Below are positions 8,983 to 18,107 of a stretch of DNA of 64,000 nucleotides, in pieces. The stretch lies in the NCBI GenBank assembly GCA_040004035.1, contig JAMPLN010000025.1; one strand, given 5' to 3'. The notes below the pieces were generated by a model that worked only from the letters and a program-made list of their open reading frames with translations, was not told where the DNA came from and did no database searches. How positions within the stretch are numbered: position 1 is the stretch's first letter; each line of letters starts with the position of its first letter. Source of the stretch: Microcoleus vaginatus_C. GTDB lineage: Bacteria > Cyanobacteriota > Cyanobacteriia > Cyanobacteriales > Microcoleaceae. The position numbers were made by a program, and so were the translations under genes.

Positions 8983-10512
8983 ATGGTAACGCTACTTGAA
9001 AATCCACTGCGGGTCGGTTTGCGAAAAGAACGGGTGCCGGAACCACAAATTCTGGTAATCTTCGGAGCTTCTGGGGATCTCACCCAGCGCAAACTGGTAC
9101 CTGCAATTTATCAGATGAAGCGCGATCGACGCTTGCCACCGGAAACTACCGTCGTGGGAGTAGCCCGCCGCCCTTGGAGTCACGATTACTTCCGAGAGCA
9201 AATGCGCGAAGGCATTGAAGAATTTGGCGGCGGCATTGGCAATGAAGAATTTTGGCAAGATTTCGCTAAAGGTTTGTACTACTGTCCCGGCGACATTGAT
9301 AACCCCGAAAGCTATCAAAAACTCAAAGATTTCTTAGCGGAACTCGACGAAGAAAGGAGAACTCGCGGCAATCACATATTTTATCTCTCGGTTTCCCCGA
9401 ACTTTTTCCCAGAAGCAATTAGGCAACTGGGCGCGGCTCAAATGCTGGTCGATCCAGCAAAACACCGCTTGGTAATTGAAAAACCTTTCGGCCGCGACTT
9501 GAGTTCGGCAAAAGCTCTCAACCGAGTCGTGCAGCAGGTTTGCCAAGAACAGCAAGTTTACCGGATCGACCACTATTTGGGTAAAGAAACTGTTCAGAAT
9601 TTAATGGTATTCCGGTTTGCTAACGCGATTTTTGAACCGCTGTGGAATCGGCAATTTGTCGATCACGTACAAATTACAGTTGCAGAAACAGTAGGCGTAG
9701 AAGACCGGGCGGGTTACTACGAATCCTCTGGGGCGTTGCGGGATATGCTGCAAAACCACTTGATGCAGATTTTCTGTCTGACGGCGATGGAACCGCCGAA
9801 TTCCTTGGACGCTGACAGCATCCGCACCGAAAAGATGAAAGTTCTGCAAGCAACTCGCTTGGCAGATTTGCATAACTTGGACTTCTCAGCGATTCGGGGT
9901 CAATATTCCGCAGGTTGGATGAAGGGCAAACCGGTGCCAGGATATCACGATGAACCGGGGGTTGCTCCCAATTCGACAACGCCGACTTTTGTGGCGATGA
10001 AGTTTATGATTGACAACTGGCGCTGGCAGGGAGTGCCTTTCTACCTGCGAACCGGCAAGCGGTTGCCGAAAAAAGTTAGCGAAATTGCGATTCAGTTCCG
10101 CGAAGTTCCGCTGCTAATCTTTCAGTCCGCGGCCCAACAAACTACTCCTAACGTTTTGACGATGCGGGTGCATCCGAACGAGGGGATTTCGCTGAGGTTT
10201 GAGGCGAAAATGCCGGGGCCGGATTTGCGGACGCGGACGGTGGATATGGATTTCAGTTACGGTTCTTCTTTTGGGGTGACATCTTCGGATGCTTACGATC
10301 GACTGTTAATTGACTGTATGCTGGGCGACCAAACTTTGTTTACCCGTTCTGATGAAGTGGAAGAAGCTTGGCGGGTGGTAACGCCGGCGCTGATGGAGTG
10401 GGAATCGTCCAACGAACAGGAGTTGGTTCCTAAATACGAAGCGGGTACTTGGGAACCGGCGGAAGCAGAACTGCTAATTAACAGAGACGGCCGCAAGTGG
10501 CGCAGACTTTAA
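8983..10512 (+). CDS. zwf: Glucose-6-phosphate 1-dehydrogenase
   Basis: 509 residues; oxidises glucose 6-phosphate to 6-phosphogluconolactone with NADP, the entry to the oxidative pentose phosphate pathway. Seen: nucleotide-binding GASGDLTQRKL near residue 28, active-site RIDHYLGKE around residue 195 and the C-terminal KRLPKKVSEI region. Full length for the family. Followed by opcA, whose product activates and assembles this enzyme in cyanobacteria. Heptamer repeats separate the two genes. Confidence 0.97.
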   Translation: MVTLLENPLRVGLRKERVPEPQILVIFGASGDLTQRKLVPAIYQMKRDRRLPPETTVVGVARRPWSHDYFREQMREGIEEFGGGIGNEEFWQDFAKGLYYCPGDIDNPESYQKLKDFLAELDEERRTRGNHIFYLSVSPNFFPEAIRQLGAAQMLVDPAKHRLVIEKPFGRDLSSAKALNRVVQQVCQEQQVYRIDHYLGKETVQNLMVFRFANAIFEPLWNRQFVDHVQITVAETVGVEDRAGYYESSGALRDMLQNHLMQIFCLTAMEPPNSLDADSIRTEKMKVLQATRLADLHNLDFSAIRGQYSAGWMKGKPVPGYHDEPGVAPNSTTPTFVAMKFMIDNWRWQGVPFYLRTGKRLPKKVSEIAIQFREVPLLIFQSAAQQTTPNVLTMRVHPNEGISLRFEAKMPGPDLRTRTVDMDFSYGSSFGVTSSDAYDRLLIDCMLGDQTLFTRSDEVEEAWRVVTPALMEWESSNEQELVPKYEAGTWEPAEAELLINRDGRKWRRL

Positions 10513-10660
10513 GAGCCATTAGTCAGCAGTCATTAGTCATTAGTTATTGGTCAGCATTAGTAATTAGCTAAGAGCTGCTAACTCATAAGTACTAACTAAT
10601 AACTTAATGACTAAGAACCAAGGACTAATGACTAATAACTAAGGACTAATAACAAAGGAG
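10513..10660. repeat. Heptamer repeats between zwf and opcA
   Basis: Imperfect tandem heptamers of the ATTAGTC/AACTAAT/TGACTAA kind fill almost the whole spacer up to the opcA ribosome-binding site (AAAGGAG about 10655). No gene. Confidence 0.8.
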
Positions 10661-10669
10661 AAAAGATTT

Positions 10670-12034
10670 ATGACGATGACACCGATGAAAGCTCCGCCTC
10701 TGGTTTCGCTGCAAAATCCTAAAGATGTGTCGATCGACCAGATAGAGGCCGAATTGAGTCAAATTTGGGAAAGTTACAGAGAATCGGGGTCAAAGGGCGA
10801 TGTTCCGATCGCTAGTAGGGCAACAACTTTTACTTTTGTAGTCTACGAACCCGAAGAAACTCAGCGGTTATTAGCGGATCTGGGGTTTTACGACGGGCCG
10901 GTGGACGGTATTACTGGGCCGATGACGGCATCTAGCATCAGGGCGGCTCAAAAAGCTTACGGGCTGCCGAGAACGGGCAAAGCTAACGATGAATTGCTCG
11001 CCACTTTGCGGGAAGAAGTGGCTCGCAAAAATTCAAATGGCGAGGAGATGGGATCGAGTGGTTTGGGTTCCGGGGGTTCGGGGGTGGCTGACGCGATCGT
11101 GGCTGCCAATCCCTGTCGGATTATTGCTCTGTGCCCGACGGCGGGGGAAGATACGGGCGTACAGGCTCAAGTGGCTGCTTATTGTCCGGTTCACAAGCGC
11201 ACCACTGGCAATCTGATCTGTTGCGAGTACATTACCCTCCGGGGTACGGAAGCTGCTTTGGAACGGGTGAGCGGCATCGTGACGGCGTTGACTATCGCTG
11301 ATTTGCCGACGCTGCTGTGGTGGAAGGCGAATCCTGATGCCGATCGAGGTTTGTTCCAGCGGCTGGCGACAATTAGCAGTTCTGTGATTGTTGACTCTAG
11401 CAGCTTTGCCGAGTCTGAAGCTGAATTGCTGTTGATGCACAGTCTGATCGAGGAGGGAATTCCGATCGCGGATCTCAATTGGCGCCGGCTGGCCGCGTGG
11501 CAAGAGTTGGCTGCTGAGGCTTTTGACGCCCCGGAACGTCGCGCTGCGATTCGGGAAATCGATCGGGTGACGATCGATTACGAACAGGACAATTCTACTC
11601 AAGCGCTGATGTATTTGGGCTGGCTGGCGAGTCGGCTTCAGTGGCGTCCGGTTGCTTTCAAACAGGAAGAGGGCGATTACCAAATCAAGCGAATTAAATT
11701 CGCGGGGCCGGACGAACGGGTTGTCGAAGCGGAGTTGGCTGCTATTCCTACTGCGGATACGGGTGATGTCCCGGGCGATTTGATTGCTCTGCGTTTGAAT
11801 TCTACGAACGAGAAGGCTGACTGCGGTACGGTTCTGTGTTCGGAAGTGGGTGGCTGTATGCGGATGGAAACGAAGGGTGGCGCTCAAACCGATCGGTTTA
11901 ACCAGGTGAGTCCTCTGTTCGATCAGGTGACGGAACACTTGCTGGGCCAGCACTTGCAGAGTTGGGGCCGAGATGTGCTTTACGAAGAAAGCTTGGCAGT
12001 GACGGCTCAAATGCTGAAGTTAGCTAAGCGGTAA
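10670..12034 (+). CDS. opcA: Glucose-6-phosphate dehydrogenase assembly protein OpcA
   Basis: 454 residues. OpcA is the cyanobacterial allosteric effector that promotes oligomerisation and activity of G6PDH. The N-terminal region (about 50-125) contains a peptidoglycan-binding-like helical domain (LLADLGFYDGPVDGITG), which I recall as usual in the cyanobacterial family; the rest is the OpcA domain, with ADLPTLLWWKANPD and several Cys residues near the C-terminus (about 380-390) and in the middle. AAAGGAG precedes the ATG. Last gene of the group. Confidence 0.93.
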   Translation: MTMTPMKAPPLVSLQNPKDVSIDQIEAELSQIWESYRESGSKGDVPIASRATTFTFVVYEPEETQRLLADLGFYDGPVDGITGPMTASSIRAAQKAYGLPRTGKANDELLATLREEVARKNSNGEEMGSSGLGSGGSGVADAIVAANPCRIIALCPTAGEDTGVQAQVAAYCPVHKRTTGNLICCEYITLRGTEAALERVSGIVTALTIADLPTLLWWKANPDADRGLFQRLATISSSVIVDSSSFAESEAELLLMHSLIEEGIPIADLNWRRLAAWQELAAEAFDAPERRAAIREIDRVTIDYEQDNSTQALMYLGWLASRLQWRPVAFKQEEGDYQIKRIKFAGPDERVVEAELAAIPTADTGDVPGDLIALRLNSTNEKADCGTVLCSEVGGCMRMETKGGAQTDRFNQVSPLFDQVTEHLLGQHLQSWGRDVLYEESLAVTAQMLKLAKR

Positions 12035-12297
12035 AAAGAGGGAAGAAGGAAGAAGGAAGAAGGAAGAAGGAAGAAGGATTGAGTTAATATTCAGTGGGGC
12101 AGGCAATGTCTGCCCTACTTTTTTAGGAGTTATGAATTTTAAGTTAGGAGTTTTGATTTAATCCTGTTATTTAACTCAAAACTCTAAATTACTTCCCAAA
12201 AGCCACTAAATTACCTCTCTTCTTCTCATTCTTCCTTCGCGCCCTTCGCGTCTTCGCGGTTCGTTAAATATGTATTTTTTGTAACTAATCTAGAACT
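12035..12297. repeat. Repeat-filled spacer after opcA
   Basis: GGAAGAA heptamers (12041-12076), a palindromic GGGGCAGGCAATGTCTGCCC element (about 12098-12118) and the common CTTCGCGTCTTCGCGG repeat (about 12240-12262) occupy the spacer. No coding frame. Confidence 0.7.
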
Positions 12298-13893
12298 ATG
12301 GCCTTAGTAATTGCTGGCGAACGCAGCGGGGCGGGAAAGACTACTGTGACGATCGCCCTTTTAGCTTTTTTAATCCGTCGCGGCTTGAATGTTCAATCTT
12401 TTAAGGTTGGTCCGGATTACATCGATCCGATGTTTCATGCTTTTGTTACTGGTCGCCCCTGTCGGAATTTAGACCCGGTATTAACGTCTGAATCTTATGT
12501 AAAAAAGTGTTTTTCTCGTCATATTCAAGATGTCGATTATGCCTTAGTTGAAGGGGTAATGGGGCTATTTGATGGTGTTTCTCGGAAGAAAGAAGAAGAA
12601 AGTTCGGCAACGGATTTCGTAACGGATGTAACGGATAGAAGTTCGGCAACGGTTGTACGAGATGTAAAGGATTTAACGGATTTAACGGATTTAAGGAAGC
12701 CAGAAGGAAAACAACACTATTCTATTTCCTTTGCTTCTACGGCTCATGTTGCTCATTTGCTGAATTGGCCGGTATTGTTTGTGATAGATTGCAGCAGGCT
12801 CTCTGGTTCTGTTGCTGCGATCGCCCACGGTTTTCGTTCTTTTAACCCTGACCTTAAATTCGCTGGTTTGGTGCTGAATCGAGTGGCGAGCGATCGACAT
12901 TTGGAACTGCTTCAAGATGCTCTCAAACCGCTCAATTTACCTATTTTGGGGGTTTTGCGTAGGGATGAGGCTGTTACTATTCCCGATCGACATTTGGGGC
13001 TGATTCCTGCTGAGGAGTTGCCGAATCTTCATGCTGCGATCGATAAACTGGCTGATTTGGCTGCTGTTAGTTTTGACTGGGAGCAACTTTTGCCTTTGTT
13101 GGCTGCAACTCGAAATGAGGGGTCTGAGCAACTTTCTGGTAGACACAATCTCCCTTCGGGAATTATAGTTAAAAAAGAGGTTGTTGTCAACAGTTTGGGA
13201 AAACAATTTGGAGTGAGGATTGCAGTTGCGCGCGATCGGGCTTTTAATTTTTACTATCAGGACAATCTTGATTTGTTAGAACAGTTGGGTGCGGAGTTGG
13301 TATTTTGGAGCCCGCTTGATGACTCGGTTTTTCCTGACAATGTGCAAGGGTTATATTTTGGCGGCGGTTTTCCCGAAGTGTTTGCTCAAAAATTGAGCGG
13401 TAATGTTTTAATTCGGGATGCGGTAAGAAGTGCTATTTTTTCGGGAATGCCGACTTATGCGGAGTGCGGCGGTTTGATGTATTTGTGCGATTCTATTGTA
13501 GACTTCGATGGCAATTCTTGGCCAGGGGTGGGGGTGTTGGAAACTGCTGCTGCGATGGGAAAGCGTTTGACGCTGGGATACCGAGAAGCTGTGGCGGTGA
13601 GGGATAGTTCGGTGTTAACTGCTCTCGATGAGGTTTGGGGACATGAGTTTCATCGATCGCATTTAACTGTGGAACCGAGTAATCCAGTTTATCACAGTTG
13701 GAGGTATGGCAAGCGAGGGGAAGTTGAGGGGGTTGCTGAAGGTTGGGGAGTTTGTCAGGTGCACGCTTCTTACTTGCATTTGCATTGGGGTGCTCGGCCT
13801 GATATTCCGGCTCGTTTTTTGCAGCAGTGTGCTGATTTTGATTGTAATGGTGTTTTGGGCGATCGAGAAAGCGAACTAGATTTTTTTATTTAA
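12298..13893 (+). CDS. cbiA: Cobyrinate a,c-diamide synthase
   Basis: 531 residues; ATP- and glutamine-dependent amidation of side chains a and c of cobyrinate in B12 synthesis. The N-terminal dethiobiotin-synthetase-like ATPase has GERSGAGKTTVTIAL (P-loop near residue 10), FKVGPDYIDPMFH and VEGVMGLFDGVS. The C-terminal type I glutaminase domain has the nucleophile Cys in PTYAECGGLMYL (about residue 390) and GHEFHRS. An extra stretch of about 45 residues after LFDGVS (about 98-141; 12590-12720) contains SSATDFVTDVTD and is encoded by a dispersed repeat. No other cobalamin gene is adjacent. No clear Shine-Dalgarno site. Confidence 0.93.
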   Translation: MALVIAGERSGAGKTTVTIALLAFLIRRGLNVQSFKVGPDYIDPMFHAFVTGRPCRNLDPVLTSESYVKKCFSRHIQDVDYALVEGVMGLFDGVSRKKEEESSATDFVTDVTDRSSATVVRDVKDLTDLTDLRKPEGKQHYSISFASTAHVAHLLNWPVLFVIDCSRLSGSVAAIAHGFRSFNPDLKFAGLVLNRVASDRHLELLQDALKPLNLPILGVLRRDEAVTIPDRHLGLIPAEELPNLHAAIDKLADLAAVSFDWEQLLPLLAATRNEGSEQLSGRHNLPSGIIVKKEVVVNSLGKQFGVRIAVARDRAFNFYYQDNLDLLEQLGAELVFWSPLDDSVFPDNVQGLYFGGGFPEVFAQKLSGNVLIRDAVRSAIFSGMPTYAECGGLMYLCDSIVDFDGNSWPGVGVLETAAAMGKRLTLGYREAVAVRDSSVLTALDEVWGHEFHRSHLTVEPSNPVYHSWRYGKRGEVEGVAEGWGVCQVHASYLHLHWGARPDIPARFLQQCADFDCNGVLGDRESELDFFI

Positions 13894-14036
13894 TTAACCG
13901 CAGAGCACACAGATGGCACAGAGAAGAGAGCAGTGTGCTGAGTTTGATTGTAAAGGTAATTTGGGCGATCGAGAAAGCGAACTAGATTTTTTTATTTAAT
14001 TAACCGCAGAGGAGACAGAGGGCACAGAGAAGAGAA
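13825..14036. repeat. Tandem duplication of the cbiA 3' end (period about 106 bp)
   Basis: Bases 13825-13930, which include the last codons and stop of cbiA, are repeated almost unchanged at 13931-14036 (shared CAGTGTGCTGA, GGGCGATCGAGAAAGCGAAC and TTTTTTTATTTAATTAACCG). The second copy is non-coding. Both carry the CCGCAGAG...GGCACAGAGAAG intergenic repeat. Confidence 0.85.
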
Positions 14037-14096
14037 GAGAGAGGATTTACTGTATTAGAATGTTCATGACGCATCAAGCTAGGGATGTTGGGATTT

Positions 14097-14588
14097 ATGA
14101 GCGAATCAATTTCGACTAAGCAGTTGTCCGCACAATGGGTGACACCTGAGGATTTTCGGAGTTACGGTCAAGTTATCTTTGCGGCTGTTGATGGCAAGTC
14201 TTTCGATGCTGAGGATGCTCAGTTAAGTTTGCAAAATGGTATTCCTAGATTTTACATTATGCGGCTGCACAATAAAGGTCGCAAGTTTGGCAAAATTACA
14301 CGGCACGTTCAATGTACTCAGTGTTTGGGTTCTTTGGAGGGGAAGGATTGGTTGATGGCGGTTGCGCCTCCTGGGGATAGCTATAAACCGAGTTTAGAGG
14401 GTATGGCTGCTTTTCGGATTCCGGGCAATTGTTTTATTAAGTTAGATGTGGGGACTTGGCACGCTGGGCCGTATTTTGATGCGGATTTTGTTGATTTTTA
14501 CAATCTGGAATTGAGCAATACTAATGTGGTTGACCATTTTACCTTTGATTTGGTGAAAAATCACAATCTGGAGTTTGAGATTGTCTGA
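14097..14588 (+). CDS. allA: Ureidoglycolate lyase family protein
   Basis: 163 residues from ATG 14097, or 167 from ATG 14085; GGGA sits closer to the right distance for 14097. The family splits ureidoglycolate to glyoxylate and urea at the end of purine (allantoin) breakdown. Recognised by the overall pattern: VTPEDFRSYGQVI at the start, IMRLHNKGRKFGKITRHVQ, a cupin-like core, and LDVGTWHAGPY with the family's typical GTWH. Located directly upstream of a cytosine-deaminase-like gene, so a role in nucleobase nitrogen recovery is likely. I see no other allantoin genes in the window. Confidence 0.8.
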   Translation: MSESISTKQLSAQWVTPEDFRSYGQVIFAAVDGKSFDAEDAQLSLQNGIPRFYIMRLHNKGRKFGKITRHVQCTQCLGSLEGKDWLMAVAPPGDSYKPSLEGMAAFRIPGNCFIKLDVGTWHAGPYFDADFVDFYNLELSNTNVVDHFTFDLVKNHNLEFEIV

Positions 14589-14799
14589 TGTTGGCGATTT
14601 GTAGTTGCGCTTTCTTGGGGTTGATTATGGTTATAGGTGGGTTTTTTGAGTAAGATTTTTTAACCGCAGAGGGCGCAGAGGACGCAGAGGAGGAGAAGGA
14701 GGGGTTCGCAAGTGATTGGGGAATTATTTTGGTCTCACTAGGCTGAATCGCCACGCTTGAAGGATAAAGTTTACAAGTGTTAAATTAAGTGCAATTGTC

Positions 14800-16062
14800 A
14801 TGTCTGAGCAAAAGTATAGCATTGTTCTGCGCGAATGTCGTTTGTTAGGTGCGGGCGACGCTCGCCCAACGGTAGATATTGCTATCGAGGATGACCAAAT
14901 AGTCGCCGTTTCGCCTCGGATATCAGAACTTGGCGAACGCGAAATCGACATTCAAGGCAAATTAGTTAGTCCTCCTTTTGTGGAGTCGCACATTCATCTC
15001 GATTCGGCTTTGACTGCGGGGGAACCGCGATGGAATCAAAGCGGCACTTTGTTCGAGGGAATTCAAATCTGGGGGGAACGCAAGCAAAGTTTAACTCTGG
15101 ATGATGTCAAAAAACGGGCTGTTGAAACTTTAAGGCTGCAAGCGTCTCAAGGGATTTTGTTTGTCAGGAGTCACGCTGATGTTAGCGAACCGACGCTGAC
15201 AGCTTTGCAAGGACTTTTGGAAGTTCGAGAACAAGTCAAAGATTGGATGACTCTGCAAGTTGTGGCTTTTCCCCAAGACGGGATTTACGGAAGTCCAGAA
15301 AATGACAAACTTTTAGAGAAATCTCTGGATATGGGTGCGGATGCTGTGGGCGGGATTCCGCATTATGAGTTGACGCGAGAAGATGGGGTGAAGTCGGTTG
15401 AGCGCATTTTTGAACTTGCTGAAAAATACAATAAATTAATAGATGTTCACTGCGATGAAATCGATGATGAACAGTCGAGATTTTTGGAAGTTGTAGCAGC
15501 TTGTGCGATTAGAAGCGGGGCTGGTTCGCGGGTGACGGCTAGCCACACGACGGCCTTCGGTTCTTACAACAATGCTTATGCTTTTAAGCTGATGGGAAGT
15601 TTGACCAAATCGGGAATTAATTTCATCGCCAATCCTTTAATTAATATCACTCTGCAAGGCCGCGCTGATACTTATCCCAAACGCCGTGGGGTGACGCGAG
15701 TTAAGGAGTTGTGGCGGCAGGGATTGAATGTGAGTTTTGGTCACGACTGCGTGCAAGATCCTTGGTATAGTTTAGGTACGGGAAATATGTTGGATGTCGC
15801 TCATATGGCGGTTCATGTTTGTCAGATGACGGGAATGGCTGAGATTGCAGCTTGTTTTAATATGGTGACTGTCAACGGTGCTAAAACTCTCAATCTGGGA
15901 GATGATAATTATGGGATAGATGCGGGGAAACCTGCAAATTTGATTGTGTTGGACGCTGAGGATTGTTATGATGCAATTAGGAGGCGCGCTGCGGTTCGGT
16001 ATGTGATTTCGCGGGGTAAGTTGCTGGCGGAAACTTCACCGGCAAAAACAAGTTTTTTCTGA
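14800..16062 (+). CDS. codA: Cytosine deaminase-like amidohydrolase
   Basis: 420 residues, amidohydrolase superfamily, strongly similar in pattern to E. coli CodA over its whole length. Metal and catalytic residues are all present with an offset of +3 to E. coli: His64 and His66 (HIHLD), Gln159 (AFPQDG), His217 and Glu220 (DVHCDE), His249 (ASHTT), Asp316 (FGHD). The residue after Asp316 is Cys317, where E. coli has Asp314, a residue known to tune substrate choice. So deamination of cytosine to uracil is likely, but another pyrimidine-like ring (isocytosine, isoguanine, oxidised cytosine) is possible. Neighbours allA upstream and atzG-atzE downstream support nitrogen salvage. Confidence 0.85.
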   Translation: MSEQKYSIVLRECRLLGAGDARPTVDIAIEDDQIVAVSPRISELGEREIDIQGKLVSPPFVESHIHLDSALTAGEPRWNQSGTLFEGIQIWGERKQSLTLDDVKKRAVETLRLQASQGILFVRSHADVSEPTLTALQGLLEVREQVKDWMTLQVVAFPQDGIYGSPENDKLLEKSLDMGADAVGGIPHYELTREDGVKSVERIFELAEKYNKLIDVHCDEIDDEQSRFLEVVAACAIRSGAGSRVTASHTTAFGSYNNAYAFKLMGSLTKSGINFIANPLINITLQGRADTYPKRRGVTRVKELWRQGLNVSFGHDCVQDPWYSLGTGNMLDVAHMAVHVCQMTGMAEIAACFNMVTVNGAKTLNLGDDNYGIDAGKPANLIVLDAEDCYDAIRRRAAVRYVISRGKLLAETSPAKTSFF

Positions 16063-16221
16063 CTCTCAAGTCGCAGCAATTTTTCAACATGAGGTCGTAC
16101 AGACAAACAAACTCATTTCCTATGTAAAATTCAAAAATACATCTCGCTTTGAAAGCGGTATTGACTACTACAAGGAATTATGATATTTTCTCAATAAAGT
16201 GTGTCCAATCAACGAACGACT

Positions 16222-16668
16222 ATGAACGCTAAGTTTAAAGAATTAGACTGCAACACAGATATTTTACTGATTCAAAAAGATACTTTTACACTTAATAGAT
16301 TTAAAGAATTAATGAGTAAGAAACTTGCTGAAAACCTTAACAAAAGACCCGAGGGAACAACGGGTAGGATTAATCCAATATTTTTTAGTTTGTTTTCGGA
16401 TTTTTCAATTGGAGAAGTAAATATTAGAGCTTTTGAGAGTAAATGGATTTTTCCTTCTCAAGGAATAGATTGTCACCTTCTAAAGATTGGTTCTCAAGGC
16501 TGGCAAAAAGGCAAACTAAGAATAGAAGCATCTCTAAGTTTTACAACAAGCGATGGCTACTACAGAATCGAGGTAATTAAATTAGAATTTTGTCCTGATG
16601 AACCTGCCGAACCGGAATCTATTTTAGATGACATCCGCCAATCTGAGGAGTACAAAAAACCTCACTAA
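16222..16668 (+). CDS. KGK-domain protein
   Basis: 148 residues from ATG 16222; a GTG at 16201 would add seven residues, but paralogues begin near the ATG. The C-terminal half has the family signature GWQKGKLRIEA, followed by KLEFCPDEPAEPESILDDIRQSEEY. The KGK family is found almost only in cyanobacteria and its role is unknown. A paralogue lies about 0.7 kb downstream with one unrelated gene between. No signal peptide or membrane segment. Confidence 0.75.
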   Translation: MNAKFKELDCNTDILLIQKDTFTLNRFKELMSKKLAENLNKRPEGTTGRINPIFFSLFSDFSIGEVNIRAFESKWIFPSQGIDCHLLKIGSQGWQKGKLRIEASLSFTTSDGYYRIEVIKLEFCPDEPAEPESILDDIRQSEEYKKPH

Positions 16669-16773
16669 TAACACCTGATAGCCCGACAAAGATACAGAGG
16701 CAGGCGATAAAATCACATAAATTATTGCTGAAAAGTAACCATAAATATCCAATAACAATAAATTGGAAAAATC

Positions 16774-17226
16774 ATGAAAATTCGTTGTATTGCTAATACG
16801 GGTGAATCTCTCCCTGAAAAATATATAGATCCGCCACGCGGTTATACTAGAAAAGTTGAGTTACCACTAACTATAGGCAAGGAATATGTTGTTTATGCTA
16901 TCCGAGAATGGCAAGGGACTATTTGGTACTACATCTCCAATGACAATTACAGCTATTATCCTATCCATGACCCGGCACCGCTGTTTGAAGTGGTTGACAG
17001 TAGGGTTTCTAAGTATTGGCGGTTTGAAATTTCGCCCAATGGCTTGTTAATGATAGCGTTTGAGCAGTGGTTTACTGACCCTTATTTTTATGATAAGCTA
17101 ACGGATCAGGAAGAGGCGGAGATTGAGATTTTTGAGAAGGTTAAGGAATTGATGGATGCTGAGGATTTTACTTTGCCTCCGCTGGATGTGGCTGTTGAGA
17201 AGTTGCGGGAAACTGTCAGTGTTTGA
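16774..17226 (+). CDS. Conserved hypothetical protein (about 150 aa)
   Basis: 150 residues, acidic at the C-terminus (LTDQEEAEIEIFEKVKELM), with an N-terminal beta-rich part (MKIRCIANTGESLP, TIGKEYVVYAIREW, WYYISNDNYSYYPI). I recall similar small proteins in cyanobacteria and other bacteria, sometimes annotated as purine enzymes without good reason; the fold looks like a small immunity-type or regulatory protein, but this is a guess. It sits between two KGK paralogues on the same strand. Function unknown. Confidence 0.6.
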   Translation: MKIRCIANTGESLPEKYIDPPRGYTRKVELPLTIGKEYVVYAIREWQGTIWYYISNDNYSYYPIHDPAPLFEVVDSRVSKYWRFEISPNGLLMIAFEQWFTDPYFYDKLTDQEEAEIEIFEKVKELMDAEDFTLPPLDVAVEKLRETVSV

Positions 17227-17325
17227 GTGGCAAAAGTGCGATACTCAATTGATTTTGTTAACCAGCTTGACTCACATACCTCCAAATAGTATAAAATATC
17301 AAGTAGCAGAATCTTGTGAAATAAA

Positions 17326-17787
17326 ATGGACGAAAAAGTTGAAATCAATAGAAGCTATGAGACACTAGACGGCGATGATGATGTTTTGTTATTGGGTCAA
17401 GCTACTTTTACGGTTCGCCGATTTAAAGAGCTAGCCTCCAGTAAGTTTAACAAGATAATGCTTCAGACTTATGTAGCAGAAACTAACCAACGTGAGAAAT
17501 CGATAATTCAGTGGATACAATATCTGTCGATTAACGAAGAAACAAAAATTATGGGAGGGGATATAAACTGGAAATCGCCTCCAGAAGGAATTGATTGTCA
17601 AATTCTAAAAATTGGTTCCAAGGGTTGGCAAAAAGGAAAGCTTCAAATAGAACTTAATCAAACTTTGCATTCTTGGCAAACGCAGGTCTGTATAAAGTTT
17701 TGTCCTGATGAACCACCAGAGCAAAAATCGCCTCTAGATGATATCAGACAATCCGAGGAATACAAAAAGCTGAGCAATAATAACTGA
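17326..17787 (+). CDS. KGK-domain protein (second copy)
   Basis: 153 residues, paralogue of the protein at 16222-16668. Shared segments are FTVRRFKELASSKF, IDCQILKIGSKGWQKGK and KFCPDEPPE followed by SPLDDIRQSEEYKK. The middle parts differ strongly, so the duplication is old or the middle evolves fast. ATG at 17326 with no obvious ribosome-binding site. Function unknown. Confidence 0.75.
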   Translation: MDEKVEINRSYETLDGDDDVLLLGQATFTVRRFKELASSKFNKIMLQTYVAETNQREKSIIQWIQYLSINEETKIMGGDINWKSPPEGIDCQILKIGSKGWQKGKLQIELNQTLHSWQTQVCIKFCPDEPPEQKSPLDDIRQSEEYKKLSNNN

Positions 17788-17844
17788 CAACCTGATCGCG
17801 ATTACAATACAATAATCGATCGCACCTATATCTGAACCTTAGAT

Positions 17845-17896
17845 TTTCAACCGCAGATGAGGGCAGATGTAGGCGGATGAACGCTGATGTTGTTTG
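17845..17896. repeat. CCGCAGATG-type repeat upstream of atzG
   Basis: The run AACCGCAGATGAGGGCAGATG continuing to AACGCTGATG is one of several copies of a short intergenic repeat; another copy precedes atzE (18090-18130) and related ones lie at 25567-25600 and 54838-54860. Confidence 0.7.
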
Positions 17897-17906
17897 GGAT
17901 GGACTA

Positions 17907-18083
17907 ATGATAAACATAGAAGAATATGTCGATCGCACGGCTGAACTGATAAACTTACCGTTAGACCCGGAACATCGTCCAGGCGTTGTGGTAAACTTCG
18001 AGAGAATAGCTGCGATCGCCCGACTCGTTACTGAATTCCCTTTACCTCAAGAAGTAGAAGTCGCGCCGGTGTTTGAACCTTAG
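17907..18083 (+). CDS. atzG: AtzG-like small subunit (DUF4089)
   Basis: 58 residues from ATG 17907 (MINIEEYVDRTAELI); the frame extends upstream into a repeat, so the longer start at 17877 is unlikely. The pattern LPLDPEHRPGVVVNF and IARLVTEFPLP is that of DUF4089/AtzG proteins, small helical partners that stabilise AtzE-type amidases. The gene directly precedes an AtzE homologue, with a 24-nt gap made of a repeat. Together they would form an amidase complex acting on 1-carboxybiuret or a related carboxylated urea. Confidence 0.75.
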   Translation: MINIEEYVDRTAELINLPLDPEHRPGVVVNFERIAAIARLVTEFPLPQEVEVAPVFEP

Positions 18084-18107
18084 ATTTTTAACCGCAGATG
18101 AGGGCAG

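Noticed and set aside
11033..12010. Long antisense open frame opposite opcA
   Set aside because: Arg/Gln-rich composition and exact mirror of a conserved gene; a shadow of GC-rich coding DNA.
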